DNA of 59,318 bases from Streptomyces griseicoloratus (GTDB taxonomy: Bacteria > Actinomycetota > Actinomycetes > Streptomycetales > Streptomycetaceae): contig NZ_JACVQF010000213.1 in assembly GCF_014534645.1 (NCBI RefSeq), positions 1-59,318 of the forward strand. The letters run 5' to 3'. The notes beneath the pieces were generated by a model, which was not told the origin of the DNA, did no database searches, and saw only the letters and a list, made by a program, of their open reading frames with translations. The position numbers were made by a program, and so were the translations under genes. Shown one piece after another: positions 33,354-42,775 of the stretch (the stretch's first letter is position 1; the number at the start of each line of letters is the position of its first letter).

Positions 33354-34421
33354 GTGGCAGCAGACGAGGCCGGTGCCGGGGCGGATCCCGGGGGGCGGGG
33401 CAGGGTCACGATCACGGAGATCGCCCGGCGGGCGGGCGTCTCGGTGCCGACCGTGTCCCGGGTCGTCAACGGCCGGTCCGACGTGTCGCCGCAGACCCGG
33501 GCACGGGTGGAGGACCTGCTGCGCCGGCACGGCTACCGCAGGCGGAACAGCACCTCGGGCGGCCGGGCGGCCCTGCTCGACCTGGTCTTCGACGACCTCG
33601 ACAGCCCCTGGGCGGTGGAGATCATCCGGGGCGTCGAGGAGGCCGCCCACACGGCCGGGGTGGGCACCGTGGTGTCGGCGGTCCACGGGCGGTCGGGCGA
33701 CGCCCGCGAGTGGATGCGGAACCTGCGTGCCCGGGCCTCCGCCGGCGTCGTCCTCGTCATGTCCGTCCTGGAGCCCGTCCTCCACGAGGAACTGCGGATC
33801 CTCGGCGTACCGCTGGTGGTCGTCGACCCGGCGGGCTCCCCCGCCCTGGACGTACCGACCGTCGGCGCCGCCAACTGGTCGGGCGGCATGGCGGCCACCC
33901 GGCATCTGCTGGCGCTCGGCCACCGCAGGATCGGCCTGATCTCCGGACCACCGCGGCTGCTGTGCTCCCGCGCCCGCCTCGACGGCTGTCGCGCGGCCCT
34001 GGAGGGCGCCGGCGTCGCCGTGGACGACTCCCTGATCGTGTCCGGCGACTTCCGTCCCGAGTCCGGCTTCTCCGGCTGCAACGCGCTGCTGGACCTGCCC
34101 GAGCCGCCGACCGCCGTGTTCGCGGCCGGCGACCAGATGGCGCTCGGTGCGATCGAGGCACTGCGCCGGCGTGGGCTCAGGGTGCCCGAGGACATGAGCG
34201 TGGTCGGATTCGACGACCTTCCGGCCGTGCGCTGGTCGGCTCCGCCGCTGACCACCGTGCGGCAGCCCCTCGCCGACATGGGCAAGCTGGCCGTGCGCAC
34301 GGTGCTGCGGCTGGCCCGGGGCGAGCGGCCGGACTCGCCCCGGGTGGAACTGGGCACGGAACTGATCATCCGCTCGAGCACGGCGCCCCCGGCGAAACCC
34401 GGGCCGACCCCCTCACTCTGA
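33354..34421 (+). CDS. LacI family transcriptional regulator (xylan utilisation)
   Basis: 355 aa. HTH VTITEIARRAGVSVPTVSRVVNGRSDVSPQTRARVE near the N-terminus after about 16 residues, then the sugar-binding domain with GHRRIGLISGP, TAVFAAGDQMALGAIEALRRRG and SVVGFDDLPAVRW. The GTG at 33354 has GGAGG upstream. Next to a GH10 xylanase and xylo-oligosaccharide-type ABC genes, it is probably the local repressor, comparable to BxlR; I infer xylobiose as inducer. A GAA-N3-TTC sequence precedes the gene (about 33321). Confidence 0.9.
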   Translation: MAADEAGAGADPGGRGRVTITEIARRAGVSVPTVSRVVNGRSDVSPQTRARVEDLLRRHGYRRRNSTSGGRAALLDLVFDDLDSPWAVEIIRGVEEAAHTAGVGTVVSAVHGRSGDAREWMRNLRARASAGVVLVMSVLEPVLHEELRILGVPLVVVDPAGSPALDVPTVGAANWSGGMAATRHLLALGHRRIGLISGPPRLLCSRARLDGCRAALEGAGVAVDDSLIVSGDFRPESGFSGCNALLDLPEPPTAVFAAGDQMALGAIEALRRRGLRVPEDMSVVGFDDLPAVRWSAPPLTTVRQPLADMGKLAVRTVLRLARGERPDSPRVELGTELIIRSSTAPPAKPGPTPSL

Positions 34422-34542
34422 CGGCACCACCCCGCCCACGCCGCCCACCACCGACGACCCCGCGTCGGAACACCGCGCACCGTGCGGAGCCGTCCCGGCG
34501 GTGGGGTGCGGACCGGCCGGAGAAGCCGCCGCGCACGTCTCG

Positions 34543-35628
34543 TCACCTGCCGCCGAGCGCCTCCCGGATCGCGAAGTACGCCGGCTTCGGTCGCAGTTGC
34601 TCGTCCCACGGGAGCGCCGCGCCCTCCCCGGGGAAGAAGCCCGGGATCCACGAGTACTTGTCGGTGTAGTCCCACAGGGTGATGCCCACGCAGCGGCGTA
34701 CCGCGAGGCAGTCCTCGGTCAGCTGCCGGTACCAGTCGGCCTGGGTGGCCAGCTTCGTCTCGTCCGCGGGCAACTCCATCCGCACGTCGACCTCGGTCAG
34801 GGCCGTGTCGAGCCCGAGCCGCGCGAACCGGCGGAGGTTGTCCTCCAGGGTGGTCGGATAGCCGTACTGCAGGGCGAGATGGGTCTGGAGGCCGATCCCG
34901 TGCAGCGGCACGCCCTGCGCCCGCAGATCCTTGGCCAGCCGGTAGTACGCGTCGCTCTTCGGGCCGACCGCCTCGATGTTGTAGTCGTTCAGGTACAGCT
35001 TGACGCGCGGGTCGGCCTCGTGGGCCCAGCGCAGTGCGTCGGCGATGTAGCCGGGGCCGAGGGTGTTGTAGAAGACGGTCTCCCGGTAGGTGCCGTCCTC
35101 GTTGAAGGCCTCGTTGACGACGTCCCAGGCGAAGACCTTGCCCCGGTAGTGCCGCACCTCGGCCTGGATGTGCTTCTTCAGTACGGCCCTGAGCTCGTCG
35201 GCCGTCCAGTCGCGGCCGGTCAGCCAGTCGGGCAGCTGGCTGTGCCAGACCAGGGTGTGGCCGCGCACCTTCTGGTGGTTGGCACGGGCGAGATCCACGA
35301 TCTCGTCGCCCGCCGACCAGTCGAAGACACCCTGCTGCGGCTCGGTGGCGTACCACTTCATGCCGTTGCCGGGCGTGATCTGGTCGAACTCGCGGCCGAG
35401 CAGCGCCGTGTACGCGCCGTCGGTCAGCTCGGGGTTGTCGGTGGCGCTGCCGAAGTAGCGGCCGTGGCGCTGGGCGAGCTCGGCCAACGTGCTGTCCCTG
35501 CCGTGCCGTTCCTCGCCGGCCTGGGCCGCCGGTCCGGTGGCGACGCCGGCGGCGACCAGGACGGCGGCGAGCGCGCCGGCGAGTCTGAGCCGGGTCCGGG
35601 AGCGGATGGCCGTACACGTCGTACGCAT
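34543..35628 (-). CDS. Endo-1,4-beta-xylanase (GH10)
   Basis: 361 aa secreted enzyme hydrolysing internal xylan bonds. Sec signal peptide at residues 1-37 (cleavage after AQA). GH10 signatures: GNGMKWYATEP, RGHTLVWHSQLPDW, WDVVNEAF with acid/base Glu173, and TEVDVR with nucleophile Glu279. It has only the catalytic barrel, without carbohydrate-binding module or linker, so it may be a xylo-oligosaccharide-level xylanase. The ATG at 35628 has GAGGAG upstream. Last gene of the transporter operon or a separate unit: 64 bp separates it from the permease gene. Confidence 0.95.
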   Translation of the reverse strand: MRTTCTAIRSRTRLRLAGALAAVLVAAGVATGPAAQAGEERHGRDSTLAELAQRHGRYFGSATDNPELTDGAYTALLGREFDQITPGNGMKWYATEPQQGVFDWSAGDEIVDLARANHQKVRGHTLVWHSQLPDWLTGRDWTADELRAVLKKHIQAEVRHYRGKVFAWDVVNEAFNEDGTYRETVFYNTLGPGYIADALRWAHEADPRVKLYLNDYNIEAVGPKSDAYYRLAKDLRAQGVPLHGIGLQTHLALQYGYPTTLEDNLRRFARLGLDTALTEVDVRMELPADETKLATQADWYRQLTEDCLAVRRCVGITLWDYTDKYSWIPGFFPGEGAALPWDEQLRPKPAYFAIREALGGR

Positions 35629-35691
35629 GGTGCGACTCCTCACGATCGTCGGATGCGGGGGGGTGTGAAAGCGTGCGGCCGCGGGCGCGCG

Positions 35692-36531
35692 TCATCCCTT
35701 CGTGGCGCCGGCGGTGAGGCCGCCGACGAGCTGCCGCTCGGCGACGGAGTAGAAGGCGAGGGCCGGGACCATGGCCAGCACCAGATAGGCGAAGACCCGG
35801 GCGGTGTCCGCCGAGTACTGCCCCTGGAACTGCTGCACGCCGATCGGGATCGTCCACCACGTGGAGTCGGTGAACACCAGCAGCGGCAGGAAGAAGTTGT
35901 TCCAGCTCGTGACGACGGCCAGGACCGACACCGTGCCGAGCGCGGGCCGGGCCATGGGCAGCAGCACCCGCCAGAAGAAGCCGAAGGGGCCGCAGCCGTC
36001 GAGCGTGGCCGCCTCCTCCAGCTCGCCGGGGATCTCCCGGAAGAAGCCGCGCAGGATGATGATGGTCATCGGCAGCCCGAAGGCGGCCTGCGGAAGGATC
36101 ACGCCGAGCGGGTTGTCCAGCAGGCCGAGCGAACGCAGCAGCAGGAACAGCGGGAGGGCCGCGACCGCGAAGGGGAACATCAGCCCCATGGTGAACAGCG
36201 TGAACAGCAGTTCCCGCCCGCGGAAGGCGAACCGGGCGAAGGAGAACGCGGCCAGCGCCGAGACCGCCACCACGAGGACGGTGGTCGCCACCGCGATCAG
36301 CGTGCTGTTGCCGACCAGCCGCCAGAACGAGCCGGACCCCAGGATGCCGGTGTAGTTGGAACCGACCCACGGGTCGGGCAGCCCGAAGGGGTTGTCGGAG
36401 AGCTGGTCGGTGGACTTGAACCCGGAGAGCACCGCGTACAGCAGCGGCACGGCCATCACCGCGCCGACGACGATCAGGACGACGTGCAGGGGAAGGGTCC
36501 GCCTCGCACGGGACTTGGAACGGACGGTCAC
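35692..36531 (-). CDS. Carbohydrate ABC permease (second)
   Basis: 279 aa MalG/LacG-type permease with six helices; EAA-loop ELEEAATLDGCGPFGFFWRVLLPMARPALGT. GTG start with GGCGGG upstream, overlapping the previous gene by four bases (GTGA). Part of an ABC importer with the next permease and binding protein; likely xylobiose, from the locus context. Confidence 0.93.
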   Translation of the reverse strand: MTVRSKSRARRTLPLHVVLIVVGAVMAVPLLYAVLSGFKSTDQLSDNPFGLPDPWVGSNYTGILGSGSFWRLVGNSTLIAVATTVLVVAVSALAAFSFARFAFRGRELLFTLFTMGLMFPFAVAALPLFLLLRSLGLLDNPLGVILPQAAFGLPMTIIILRGFFREIPGELEEAATLDGCGPFGFFWRVLLPMARPALGTVSVLAVVTSWNNFFLPLLVFTDSTWWTIPIGVQQFQGQYSADTARVFAYLVLAMVPALAFYSVAERQLVGGLTAGATKG

Positions 36532-37526
36532 TTCCCGCCTCCTCGCATGGTCGTGGTGGCCCCCTCCAGGTCGCGCCGGAGCACGAACCGCTGGTAGGCG
36601 AGGGCGAAGACGAGGCTGATGCCGAACATGACCACGCTGATCGCGCTGGCGTAGCCGACCTGGTACCGCTTGAAGCCGAACTGGAACATGGTCACGGCCA
36701 TCGTCTCCGAGTGGTGGTCGGGACCACCCTGGGTGACGACCCACACCAGGTCGAACAGCTGGATCGCGCCGATCACCGACAGGAAGACGCTGATGCGCAA
36801 GGTGGGCGCGAGCAGCGGCAGGGTGACACTGCGGAAGCGCTGCCAGGCGTTCGCGCCGTCGATGAGCGCGGCCTCGGTCAACTCCTTCGGGATGGACTGC
36901 AGTCCGGCCAGGTAGAGCATCATGTGGAAGCCGAAGTACTTCCACGTCATGACGAGGAAGAGCGTCGCCATGACCATCGACGGGTCGGCGAACCACTCCC
37001 CGCCGATCCCGTCCAGCCCGACGCTGCCCAGGATCTGGTCGGCGAGGCCGTCGCCCGGCGCGAAGATCATGCTGAACAGCACGCCGGTGATGGCCTCGGA
37101 GAGCACGTACGGCGCGAAGAACAGCATCCGGTACACCGCCCGGCCGCGGAACCGCTGGTTCAGCAGGACGGCCATGGCGAGCGCGAACGGCAGCTGCAGG
37201 GCGAGGGAGAGGACGACCAGGACCAGGCAGCGCCACAGGTCACCGAGGAAGACGGGGTCGTCGAACGCCCGGGTGAAGTTCTCGGTGCCGATGTAGTCGG
37301 AGGGCATGCCGAAGCCGCCCCAGCGGAAGAAGGCGGCGTACAGGGCGAACAGGATCGGCAGCAGCACCAGGACGATGAACAGCACCAGTGCGGGCAGCTG
37401 GAAACCGACCGCGGTGAGCCAGTGGAACACACGGCGCCGTGCCCGCCCCCGGGCCGCGGCGGCGGACGGGGGCGGGAGGTCGACGCCGGGGCCGGTCCGC
37501 TTGTCCGGCAGGAACGTGGAGGTCAT
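36528..37526 (-). CDS. Carbohydrate ABC permease (first)
   Basis: 332 aa MalF-type permease; FQLPALVLFIVLVLLPILFALYAAFF as first membrane helix and the EAA-loop ELTEAALIDGANAWQRFRSVTLPLLAPTLR. A cytosolic N-terminal tail of about 35 residues. ATG start preceded by GGTCCC, weak. It follows the binding-protein stop by 6 bp. It lacks an ATPase partner in the locus; streptomycetes usually share MsiK for sugar importers. Confidence 0.93.
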   Translation of the reverse strand: MTSTFLPDKRTGPGVDLPPPSAAAARGRARRRVFHWLTAVGFQLPALVLFIVLVLLPILFALYAAFFRWGGFGMPSDYIGTENFTRAFDDPVFLGDLWRCLVLVVLSLALQLPFALAMAVLLNQRFRGRAVYRMLFFAPYVLSEAITGVLFSMIFAPGDGLADQILGSVGLDGIGGEWFADPSMVMATLFLVMTWKYFGFHMMLYLAGLQSIPKELTEAALIDGANAWQRFRSVTLPLLAPTLRISVFLSVIGAIQLFDLVWVVTQGGPDHHSETMAVTMFQFGFKRYQVGYASAISVVMFGISLVFALAYQRFVLRRDLEGATTTMRGGGK

Positions 37527-37532
37527 CGGGAC

Positions 37533-38828
37533 CTACTGCTCTTCCTTCGCGGTCTTCGTGATCGACTCGGCGACCTGCTGCGGGGACTTGGAGCCGGCGA
37601 CGAGCGCGGCGACGCTGTCGTTGACCTCCTGGCCGACGGCGGGCGCGTACGCCTGGTCGAGGTAGAGCTGGAAGCCGGTGGCGCCATTGAGCTGCTTCTG
37701 CACGGCCTGCAGGTTGGCGTCCGTCAGGGCGTCCTCGGCGGCCGGGACCACCGGGAGGACCCCGGTCTTCTTGACCAGTTCACGGTCGGTGGCGGCCGAG
37801 GCGAAGAACTTCAGGAAGTCGACGGCGGCCTGCGGGGCGTCCCGGCGCAGCGCGTGCCCGCCGCCCCCGCCGAACACCTCGGTGATGGCGCCCTTGCCGC
37901 CCTCCACCGCGGGGAACGGGAAGAAGCCGAGATCGTCGCCGAGCCCCTTGCCGGCGTCGGACTGCACGACCGGGGCCCACTGGCCCATGAGCTCCATCGC
38001 CGCCTTGCCGTTGCCGACGGTGGCGGCCTGGCCGGTGGGGGTGGAGTAGGCCGCGCCCAGGAAGCCCTTCTGGAACGGCTGGAGGTCGACGAGCTCCTCC
38101 AGGTGCTTGCCCGCCTGGACGAACTCGTCGCCCGTGAAGTCCTTCGCGTCGTTGGCCTTCTCCAGGGCGTCGGCGCCGGCGGTACGCATCGCCAGGTACG
38201 CCCAGTAGTACATCCCGGGCCACTTCTCCTTGCCGGCCAGGGCGATGGGCGTGATGTTCTCCGACTTCAGTGCGCGCACGGCGTCGAGGAAGCCGCTCCA
38301 GGTGGTGGGGGGCGCGCTGATGCCCGCCTTCTTGAAGTGGGCCTTGTTGTACCAGAAGCCGACCATGCCGATGTCGAACGGGATGCCGTACACCTTGTCG
38401 TCGATCAGGTACGGCTCCTTGGCGACGGGCAGCAGGCCGTCGGCCCACTCCTTGGTCCGGTCCGTGAGGTCCTCGACGAGGCCCGCGTCGACCTGCTGCC
38501 TGAGAACGCCGCCGCCCCAGGTGTGGAAGATGTCCGGGAGCTTCCCGGAAGCGGTCAGCGCCGTCATCTTCGACTTGTAGGCGTCGTTCTCGAGCTGGAC
38601 GATCTTTACCTTGACCTTGGGGTTCTGTGCCTCGAACTGCTTGGCGAGGGCTGCCCACACGTCCTTCGTCGGCTGGGTGGTGGAGATGTTCCACCACTCG
38701 ATGGTGGTCGTCCCCGACGACCCCCCGTCCGAGTCACCGCCACAGCCGCTCAGCGCGGTCATCCCCAGACCAGCCGCGGTGGAGGCCGCCAGAAAGCCGC
38801 GGCGGGACAGTGCCGGGTCGCCCATCAT
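37533..38828 (-). CDS. ABC sugar-binding lipoprotein (xylobiose-type candidate)
   Basis: 431 aa family 1 solute-binding protein. A twin-arginine signal (SRRGFLAAS) leads to lipobox LSGC, so it is likely a Tat-exported lipoprotein. The core has TIEWWNISTTQPTKDVW, LPDIFHTWGGG, GMVGFWYNKAHFKKAG and FGGGGGHALRRDAP. RBS AAGGAG before the ATG at 38828. First gene of the bxlEFG-like operon with a palindrome in its promoter region. Sugar identity is inferred from its neighbours. Confidence 0.93.
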   Translation of the reverse strand: MMGDPALSRRGFLAASTAAGLGMTALSGCGGDSDGGSSGTTTIEWWNISTTQPTKDVWAALAKQFEAQNPKVKVKIVQLENDAYKSKMTALTASGKLPDIFHTWGGGVLRQQVDAGLVEDLTDRTKEWADGLLPVAKEPYLIDDKVYGIPFDIGMVGFWYNKAHFKKAGISAPPTTWSGFLDAVRALKSENITPIALAGKEKWPGMYYWAYLAMRTAGADALEKANDAKDFTGDEFVQAGKHLEELVDLQPFQKGFLGAAYSTPTGQAATVGNGKAAMELMGQWAPVVQSDAGKGLGDDLGFFPFPAVEGGKGAITEVFGGGGGHALRRDAPQAAVDFLKFFASAATDRELVKKTGVLPVVPAAEDALTDANLQAVQKQLNGATGFQLYLDQAYAPAVGQEVNDSVAALVAGSKSPQQVAESITKTAKEEQ

Positions 38829-38874
38829 GTTGCTCCTTGAGTGCGGGACGGCGTGTGTACGCCCATCCGGAGAA

Positions 38875-38887
38875 CCGAAAGTTTCGG
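38875..38887. promoter_or_regulatory. Candidate LacI (BxlR-like) operator
   Basis: CCGAAAGTTTCGG, a perfect odd-length palindrome (centre G), about 47 bp upstream of the sugar-binding gene. It has the GAAA-N-TTTC form known for xylan-system LacI regulators in Streptomyces. A further half-site TTCGG lies at 38894-38898. Confidence 0.65.
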
Positions 38888-39084
38888 AAATAATTCGGAA
38901 AGCCGCGCTGCTGCCGCACCCTAGAGACAGGCCGTAAACGGTGGCAACCCCTTGTGCAGGATGAATCTTCGATCGATCATCCTTAACCACGCTGAGCGAG
39001 TGCACGCGCGCCCGTATCACACTGAGCGTGGCCGAAATTTTCGCTGCGGACAACGAACGTTACGCCCTGCTCGTGGCGCCGGTC

Positions 39085-39124
39085 TTGACGGAAGCTTGAC
39101 GCCCTTAACGGAAGCTTGACGCCC
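39085..39124. repeat. 20-bp tandem repeat upstream of APC permease
   Basis: Two units, TTGACGGAAGCTTGACGCCC and TTAACGGAAGCTTGACGCCC, with one difference, period 20 bp. The units contain TTGAC, a -35-like hexamer, so the array may bind a regulator or form overlapping promoters. Confidence 0.85.
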
Positions 39125-39229
39125 GCTGCCCCCTTTGAGCGCGGGCCCCGACAACACGCTCTGCCTACGCTGATTCCGCCGTCCGCGTGATGGCCTCACC
39201 CCGCCGAACCCCGCACCAGGAGCACCCCC

Positions 39230-41185
39230 ATGGCCACCGCACAGCGCCCGAGGGCCGGCCGGCTGCGCACCTGGATGCTGGAGGGCCTGTCCGACATGGG
39301 CAGGAGCGGCGAACACCAGGGCCCGCACGCCCCGCCGCAGCCCGCCCACAAGGGCCAGCGCTGGTGGCGGGTCATGTGCCTGACCGGCGTCGACTACTTC
39401 TCGACACTCGGCTACCAGCCGGGCATCGCCGCCCTCGCCGCCGGCCTGCTGTCACCCGTGGCGACCATCGTGCTGGTGATCGTCACCCTCGCGGGCGCCC
39501 TGCCGGTGTACCGGCGGGTGGCCGAGGAGAGTCCGCGCGGCGAGGGCTCGATCGCGATGCTGGAGCGGCTGCTGTCCTTCTGGAAGGGCAAGCTGTTCGT
39601 CCTGACCCTGCTGGGCTTCGCCGCCACCGACTTCCTGATCACCATCACCCTGTCGGCGGCGGACGCCTCGACCCACCTGGTCGAGAACCCGCACCTGACC
39701 GACGCCCTGCACGACAAGCAGCTGCTGATCACCCTGCTCCTGGTGGCACTGCTCGGCGCGGTGTTCCTCAAGGGCTTCCTGGAGGCCATCGGCGTCGCCG
39801 TCGTCCTGGTCGGCATCTACCTCGCCCTGAACGCGGCCGTCGTGGTCGTGGGGCTGTGGCAGGTCGCCACCGCCGGTCATGTGGTCACCGACTGGTCCAG
39901 CGCGCTGACCGCCGAGCACGGCAACGTCTTCGTCATGATCGGCCTGGCCCTGGTGGTCTTCCCCAAACTCGCCCTCGGCCTCTCCGGCTTCGAGACCGGC
40001 GTCGCCGTGATGCCGCACGTCAAGGGCGACCCCGAAGACACCGAGAAGCGGCCGGCCGGGCGCATCCGGGACACCAAGAAGCTGCTCACCACCGCCGCGC
40101 TGATCATGAGCTGCTTCCTGATCACGAGCAGCTTCATCACGACCCTGCTGATCCCGGAGAAGGAGTTCGAGCCGGGCGGCGACGCCAACGGCCGCGCTCT
40201 GGCGTATCTCGCCCATGAGCACCTGGGCAACGCCTTCGGCACGGTCTACGACGTCTCGACGATCGCCATCCTGTGGTTCGCGGGCGCGTCGGCCATGGCC
40301 GGCCTGCTCAACCTCATGCCGCGCTACCTGCCCCGTTACGGCATGGCCCCGCACTGGGCGCGGGCCGTGCGACCGATGGTCGTCGTCTTCACGCTCATCG
40401 CCTTCCTGGTCACCTGGATCTTCGACGCCGACGTCGACGCCCAGGGCGGCGCCTACGCCACCGGCGTCCTGGTGCTGATCAGCTCCGCCGCCATCGCGGT
40501 GACCATCGCCGCCCGCAAGGCGGGCCAGCGGAACTGGACCATCGCGTTCGCCGTGATCTCGGCCGTGTTCCTCTACACGACCGTCGTGAACGTCGTCGAG
40601 CGACCGGACGGCGTGAAGATCGGCGCCTGCTTCATCGCCGGCATCATCCTGGTCTCGCTGCTGTCCCGGCTGGCGCGTGCCTTCGAGCTCCGCGTGACCA
40701 GCGTGACGCTCGACGACATGGCGGAACGTTTCGTCCGGGACATGGCCAGCCGCAAGATGCGCTTCATCGCCAACGAGCCCGACCAGCGGGACCTGGCCGA
40801 GTACCGCGACAAGATCGAGCAGATCCGGCAGGACAACGACGTACCGACCCACGAGGACTTCGTCTTCGTCGAGGTCACGGTCGTCGACCCGTCCGAGTTC
40901 GAGGCGGGCCTGACGGTCCGCGGCTCGACCCTGCACAACCGCTACCGCGTCCTGACCCTGGAGTCCTCCTCCGTCCCGAACGCCCTCGCCGCCCTGCTCC
41001 TCCACGTCCGTGACACGACCGGCCGTACGCCGCACATCTACTTCGAGTGGACCGAGGGCAACCCCTTCGCCAACTTCCTGCGGTTCTTCCTCTTCGGGCA
41101 GGGCGAGGTCGCCCCGGTCACCCGCGAGGTCCTGCGCGAGGCGGAGCCGGACCCCGCGCGCCGCCCGCGCGTCCACACCGGATGA
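39230..41185 (+). CDS. APC superfamily permease with cytosolic C-terminal domain
   Basis: 651 aa. About 12 membrane helices (residues 45-475); first helix region [32 protein letters not shown], later [22 protein letters not shown] soluble C-terminal domain of about 170 residues (from about 480) contains RNTDDM-like [14 protein letters not shown] and [10 protein letters not shown]. The overall plan resembles KimA-type potassium importers and some amino-acid transporters; I cannot separate them. The repeat upstream may regulate it. ATG with AGGAGC upstream. Confidence 0.85.
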   Translation: MATAQRPRAGRLRTWMLEGLSDMGRSGEHQGPHAPPQPAHKGQRWWRVMCLTGVDYFSTLGYQPGIAALAAGLLSPVATIVLVIVTLAGALPVYRRVAEESPRGEGSIAMLERLLSFWKGKLFVLTLLGFAATDFLITITLSAADASTHLVENPHLTDALHDKQLLITLLLVALLGAVFLKGFLEAIGVAVVLVGIYLALNAAVVVVGLWQVATAGHVVTDWSSALTAEHGNVFVMIGLALVVFPKLALGLSGFETGVAVMPHVKGDPEDTEKRPAGRIRDTKKLLTTAALIMSCFLITSSFITTLLIPEKEFEPGGDANGRALAYLAHEHLGNAFGTVYDVSTIAILWFAGASAMAGLLNLMPRYLPRYGMAPHWARAVRPMVVVFTLIAFLVTWIFDADVDAQGGAYATGVLVLISSAAIAVTIAARKAGQRNWTIAFAVISAVFLYTTVVNVVERPDGVKIGACFIAGIILVSLLSRLARAFELRVTSVTLDDMAERFVRDMASRKMRFIANEPDQRDLAEYRDKIEQIRQDNDVPTHEDFVFVEVTVVDPSEFEAGLTVRGSTLHNRYRVLTLESSSVPNALAALLLHVRDTTGRTPHIYFEWTEGNPFANFLRFFLFGQGEVAPVTREVLREAEPDPARRPRVHTG

Positions 41186-41275
41186 CGGGCGGGCCGGCGC
41201 CGACTCGCCCTCCCCGGGCCGGGGGCTCGCCGAGGCCACGCCCGACCCCGCACCCACCGCCGCCCGGCCTCCGCC

Positions 41276-41281
41276 TATCGT
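41276..41281 (+). promoter_or_regulatory. -10 element of the HTH-TOBE gene
   Basis: TATCGT, 7 nt upstream of the ATG at 41289, no ribosome binding site; leaderless transcript likely. Confidence 0.45.
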
Positions 41282-41288
41282 GACCGGC

Positions 41289-41684
41289 ATGCAGTCCTAC
41301 ACCATCGGCCAGGCGGCGCGGCTGCTCGGCGTCAGCCCCGACACCGCCCGCCGCTGGGCGGACGCCGGCCGGATCACCACCCACCGCGACGAGAGCGGAC
41401 GGCGGCTCATCGACGGGCGGGACCTCGCCGCGTTCTCGGTCGAGCTGGCCCGGACCGCCGACGGCGACGAGGGCGCCCCGCACACCTCGGTCCGCAACGC
41501 CTTCCCCGGGATCGTGACCGCGATCAAACTCGGCGACGTCGCCGCCCAGGTCGAGATCCAGGCCGGCCCGCACCGGCTCGTCTCCCTGCTGACCCGGGAG
41601 GCCGTCGAGGACCTCGGCCTGGAGGTGGGCATGGAGGCCACCGCGCGCGTGAAGTCGACGAACGTCCACATCGACCGCACCTGA
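41289..41684 (+). CDS. HTH-TOBE molybdate-responsive regulator
   Basis: 131 aa. N-terminal helix-turn-helix of excisionase/MerR type (SYTIGQAARLLGVSPDTARRWADAGRITTHRDESGRRL) and a C-terminal Mop-type TOBE domain (RNAFPGIVTAIKLGDVAAQVEIQAGPHRLVSLLTREAVEDLGL). The TOBE domain should bind molybdate or tungstate, so this is a small ModE-like sensor. It sits directly before modABC-mop, its likely targets. The gene is probably leaderless. Confidence 0.9.
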   Translation: MQSYTIGQAARLLGVSPDTARRWADAGRITTHRDESGRRLIDGRDLAAFSVELARTADGDEGAPHTSVRNAFPGIVTAIKLGDVAAQVEIQAGPHRLVSLLTREAVEDLGLEVGMEATARVKSTNVHIDRT

Positions 41685-41819
41685 GACGACCTCCCCCGCT
41701 CTCCGGCTCCCTGGCTCCCCGGCCGCCCGCTTCCCGTACGAACGCACATGCGGCCCCTTTACGTCCCCAGGGTCGCTCATGCGATACGACAGGAGACTTA
41801 CCCCTCGCAGATGCGGAAG

Positions 41820-41825
41820 TATGAT
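41820..41825 (+). promoter_or_regulatory. -10 element of the modA promoter
   Basis: TATGAT, close to the consensus; a weak -35 TTACCC lies 16 bp upstream (41798-41803). Confidence 0.5.
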
Positions 41826-41835
41826 CGATGCATCG
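41826..41835. promoter_or_regulatory. Candidate molybdate-regulator operator
   Basis: CGATGCATCG, perfect 10-bp palindrome directly after the -10, at the expected transcription start, about 100 bp before modA. Placement fits repression by the upstream HTH-TOBE protein. Confidence 0.45.
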
Positions 41836-41932
41836 GAGGAGCCCGGACGGCCGCCGTCCGCCGGACCCGGACAAGGGCCCGGACGCGGTGGGCCTGCCGG
41901 ACTCCTGTCCAAGACCACAGAGGGAGTGGCCC

Positions 41933-42775
41933 GTGTCGACCCGTTCCGTGCGCAGCATCCGCCGCACCCGCCCCGCCCTGCGGGTGGCCGGCGCCGGGGC
42001 CGCCCTGCTGCTGGCCCTCAGCGCCTGCTCCTCGTCCGGCTCCGACTCCGGTTCCGGTTCCGGTGAAGCGGGTTCCTCGGGGTCCTCGTCCGGCAAGCTC
42101 TCCGGCACGGTCACCGTCTTCGCCGCCGCCTCGCTCAAGGAGAGCTTCACCGAGCTCGGCAAGGAGTTCGAGGAGCGGCACCCGGGCACCGAGGTCGCCT
42201 TCAACTTCGGCGGCAGCGACAGCCTGGCCGCCAGCATCACCAGCGGTGCCCCGGCGGACGTCTTCGCCGCCGCCAGCGGCAGGACCATGGAGATCGTCAC
42301 GAAGGCCGACGGCACGGCCGGGACGCCGGCCGTCTTCGCCCGCAACCAGCTGGAGATCGCCACTGCGCCGGGCAACCCGGACAGGATCTCGACGCTGAAG
42401 GACCTCACCAGGTCCGGCCTGAAGGTCGTCCTGTGCGACGAGAGCGTGCCGTGCGGCGCAGCCGCCCGCAAGGCCCTGGCAGCAGCCGGACTCGACCTCA
42501 CCCCGGTGTCGTACGAGCAGGACGTCAAGAGCGCCCTGACCAAGGTCGAGCTGGACGAGGCCGACGCCGCCCTCGTCTACAAGACCGACGTGAGGGCGGC
42601 CGGCGACAAGGTGGAGGGCGTGGACTTCCCCGAATCGGCCGAGGCCCTCAACGACTACCCGATCGCCCTGCTCAAGGACGCGCCCAACGCCGGCGCGGCG
42701 AAGGCCTTCGTCGACCTGGTGAGCTCCGCCGAGGGCCAGAAGGTGCTCACCGACGCCGGATTCCGCAAGCCGTGA
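41933..42775 (+). CDS. modA: Molybdate-binding lipoprotein
   Basis: 280 aa. Signal peptide with lipobox LSACSS and a Ser-rich linker (GSDSGSGSGEAGSS). The ModA core is TVFAAASLKESFTELGKEFEE, NFGGSDSLAASITSGAPADVFAAAS and FARNQLEIAT; the C-terminal YPIALLKDAPN is typical. It captures molybdate or tungstate outside the membrane for ModBC. GTG start after AGAGGGAG. The stop overlaps modB by four bases. Confidence 0.95.
   Translation: MSTRSVRSIRRTRPALRVAGAGAALLLALSACSSSGSDSGSGSGEAGSSGSSSGKLSGTVTVFAAASLKESFTELGKEFEERHPGTEVAFNFGGSDSLAASITSGAPADVFAAASGRTMEIVTKADGTAGTPAVFARNQLEIATAPGNPDRISTLKDLTRSGLKVVLCDESVPCGAAARKALAAAGLDLTPVSYEQDVKSALTKVELDEADAALVYKTDVRAAGDKVEGVDFPESAEALNDYPIALLKDAPNAGAAKAFVDLVSSAEGQKVLTDAGFRKP

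Larger units (their letters stand above)
38829..39229. other. 401-bp divergent intergenic region
   Basis: Between the sugar-binding lipoprotein gene and the APC permease. It holds the LacI-type palindrome (38875), a GATCGATCATC element (38971) and a 20-bp tandem repeat. I see no ORF. Confidence 0.6.

Noticed and set aside
33533-36370. 945-codon minus-strand open frame
   Set aside because: Antisense to lacI and out of frame with the xylanase and permeases; no protein-like motifs.
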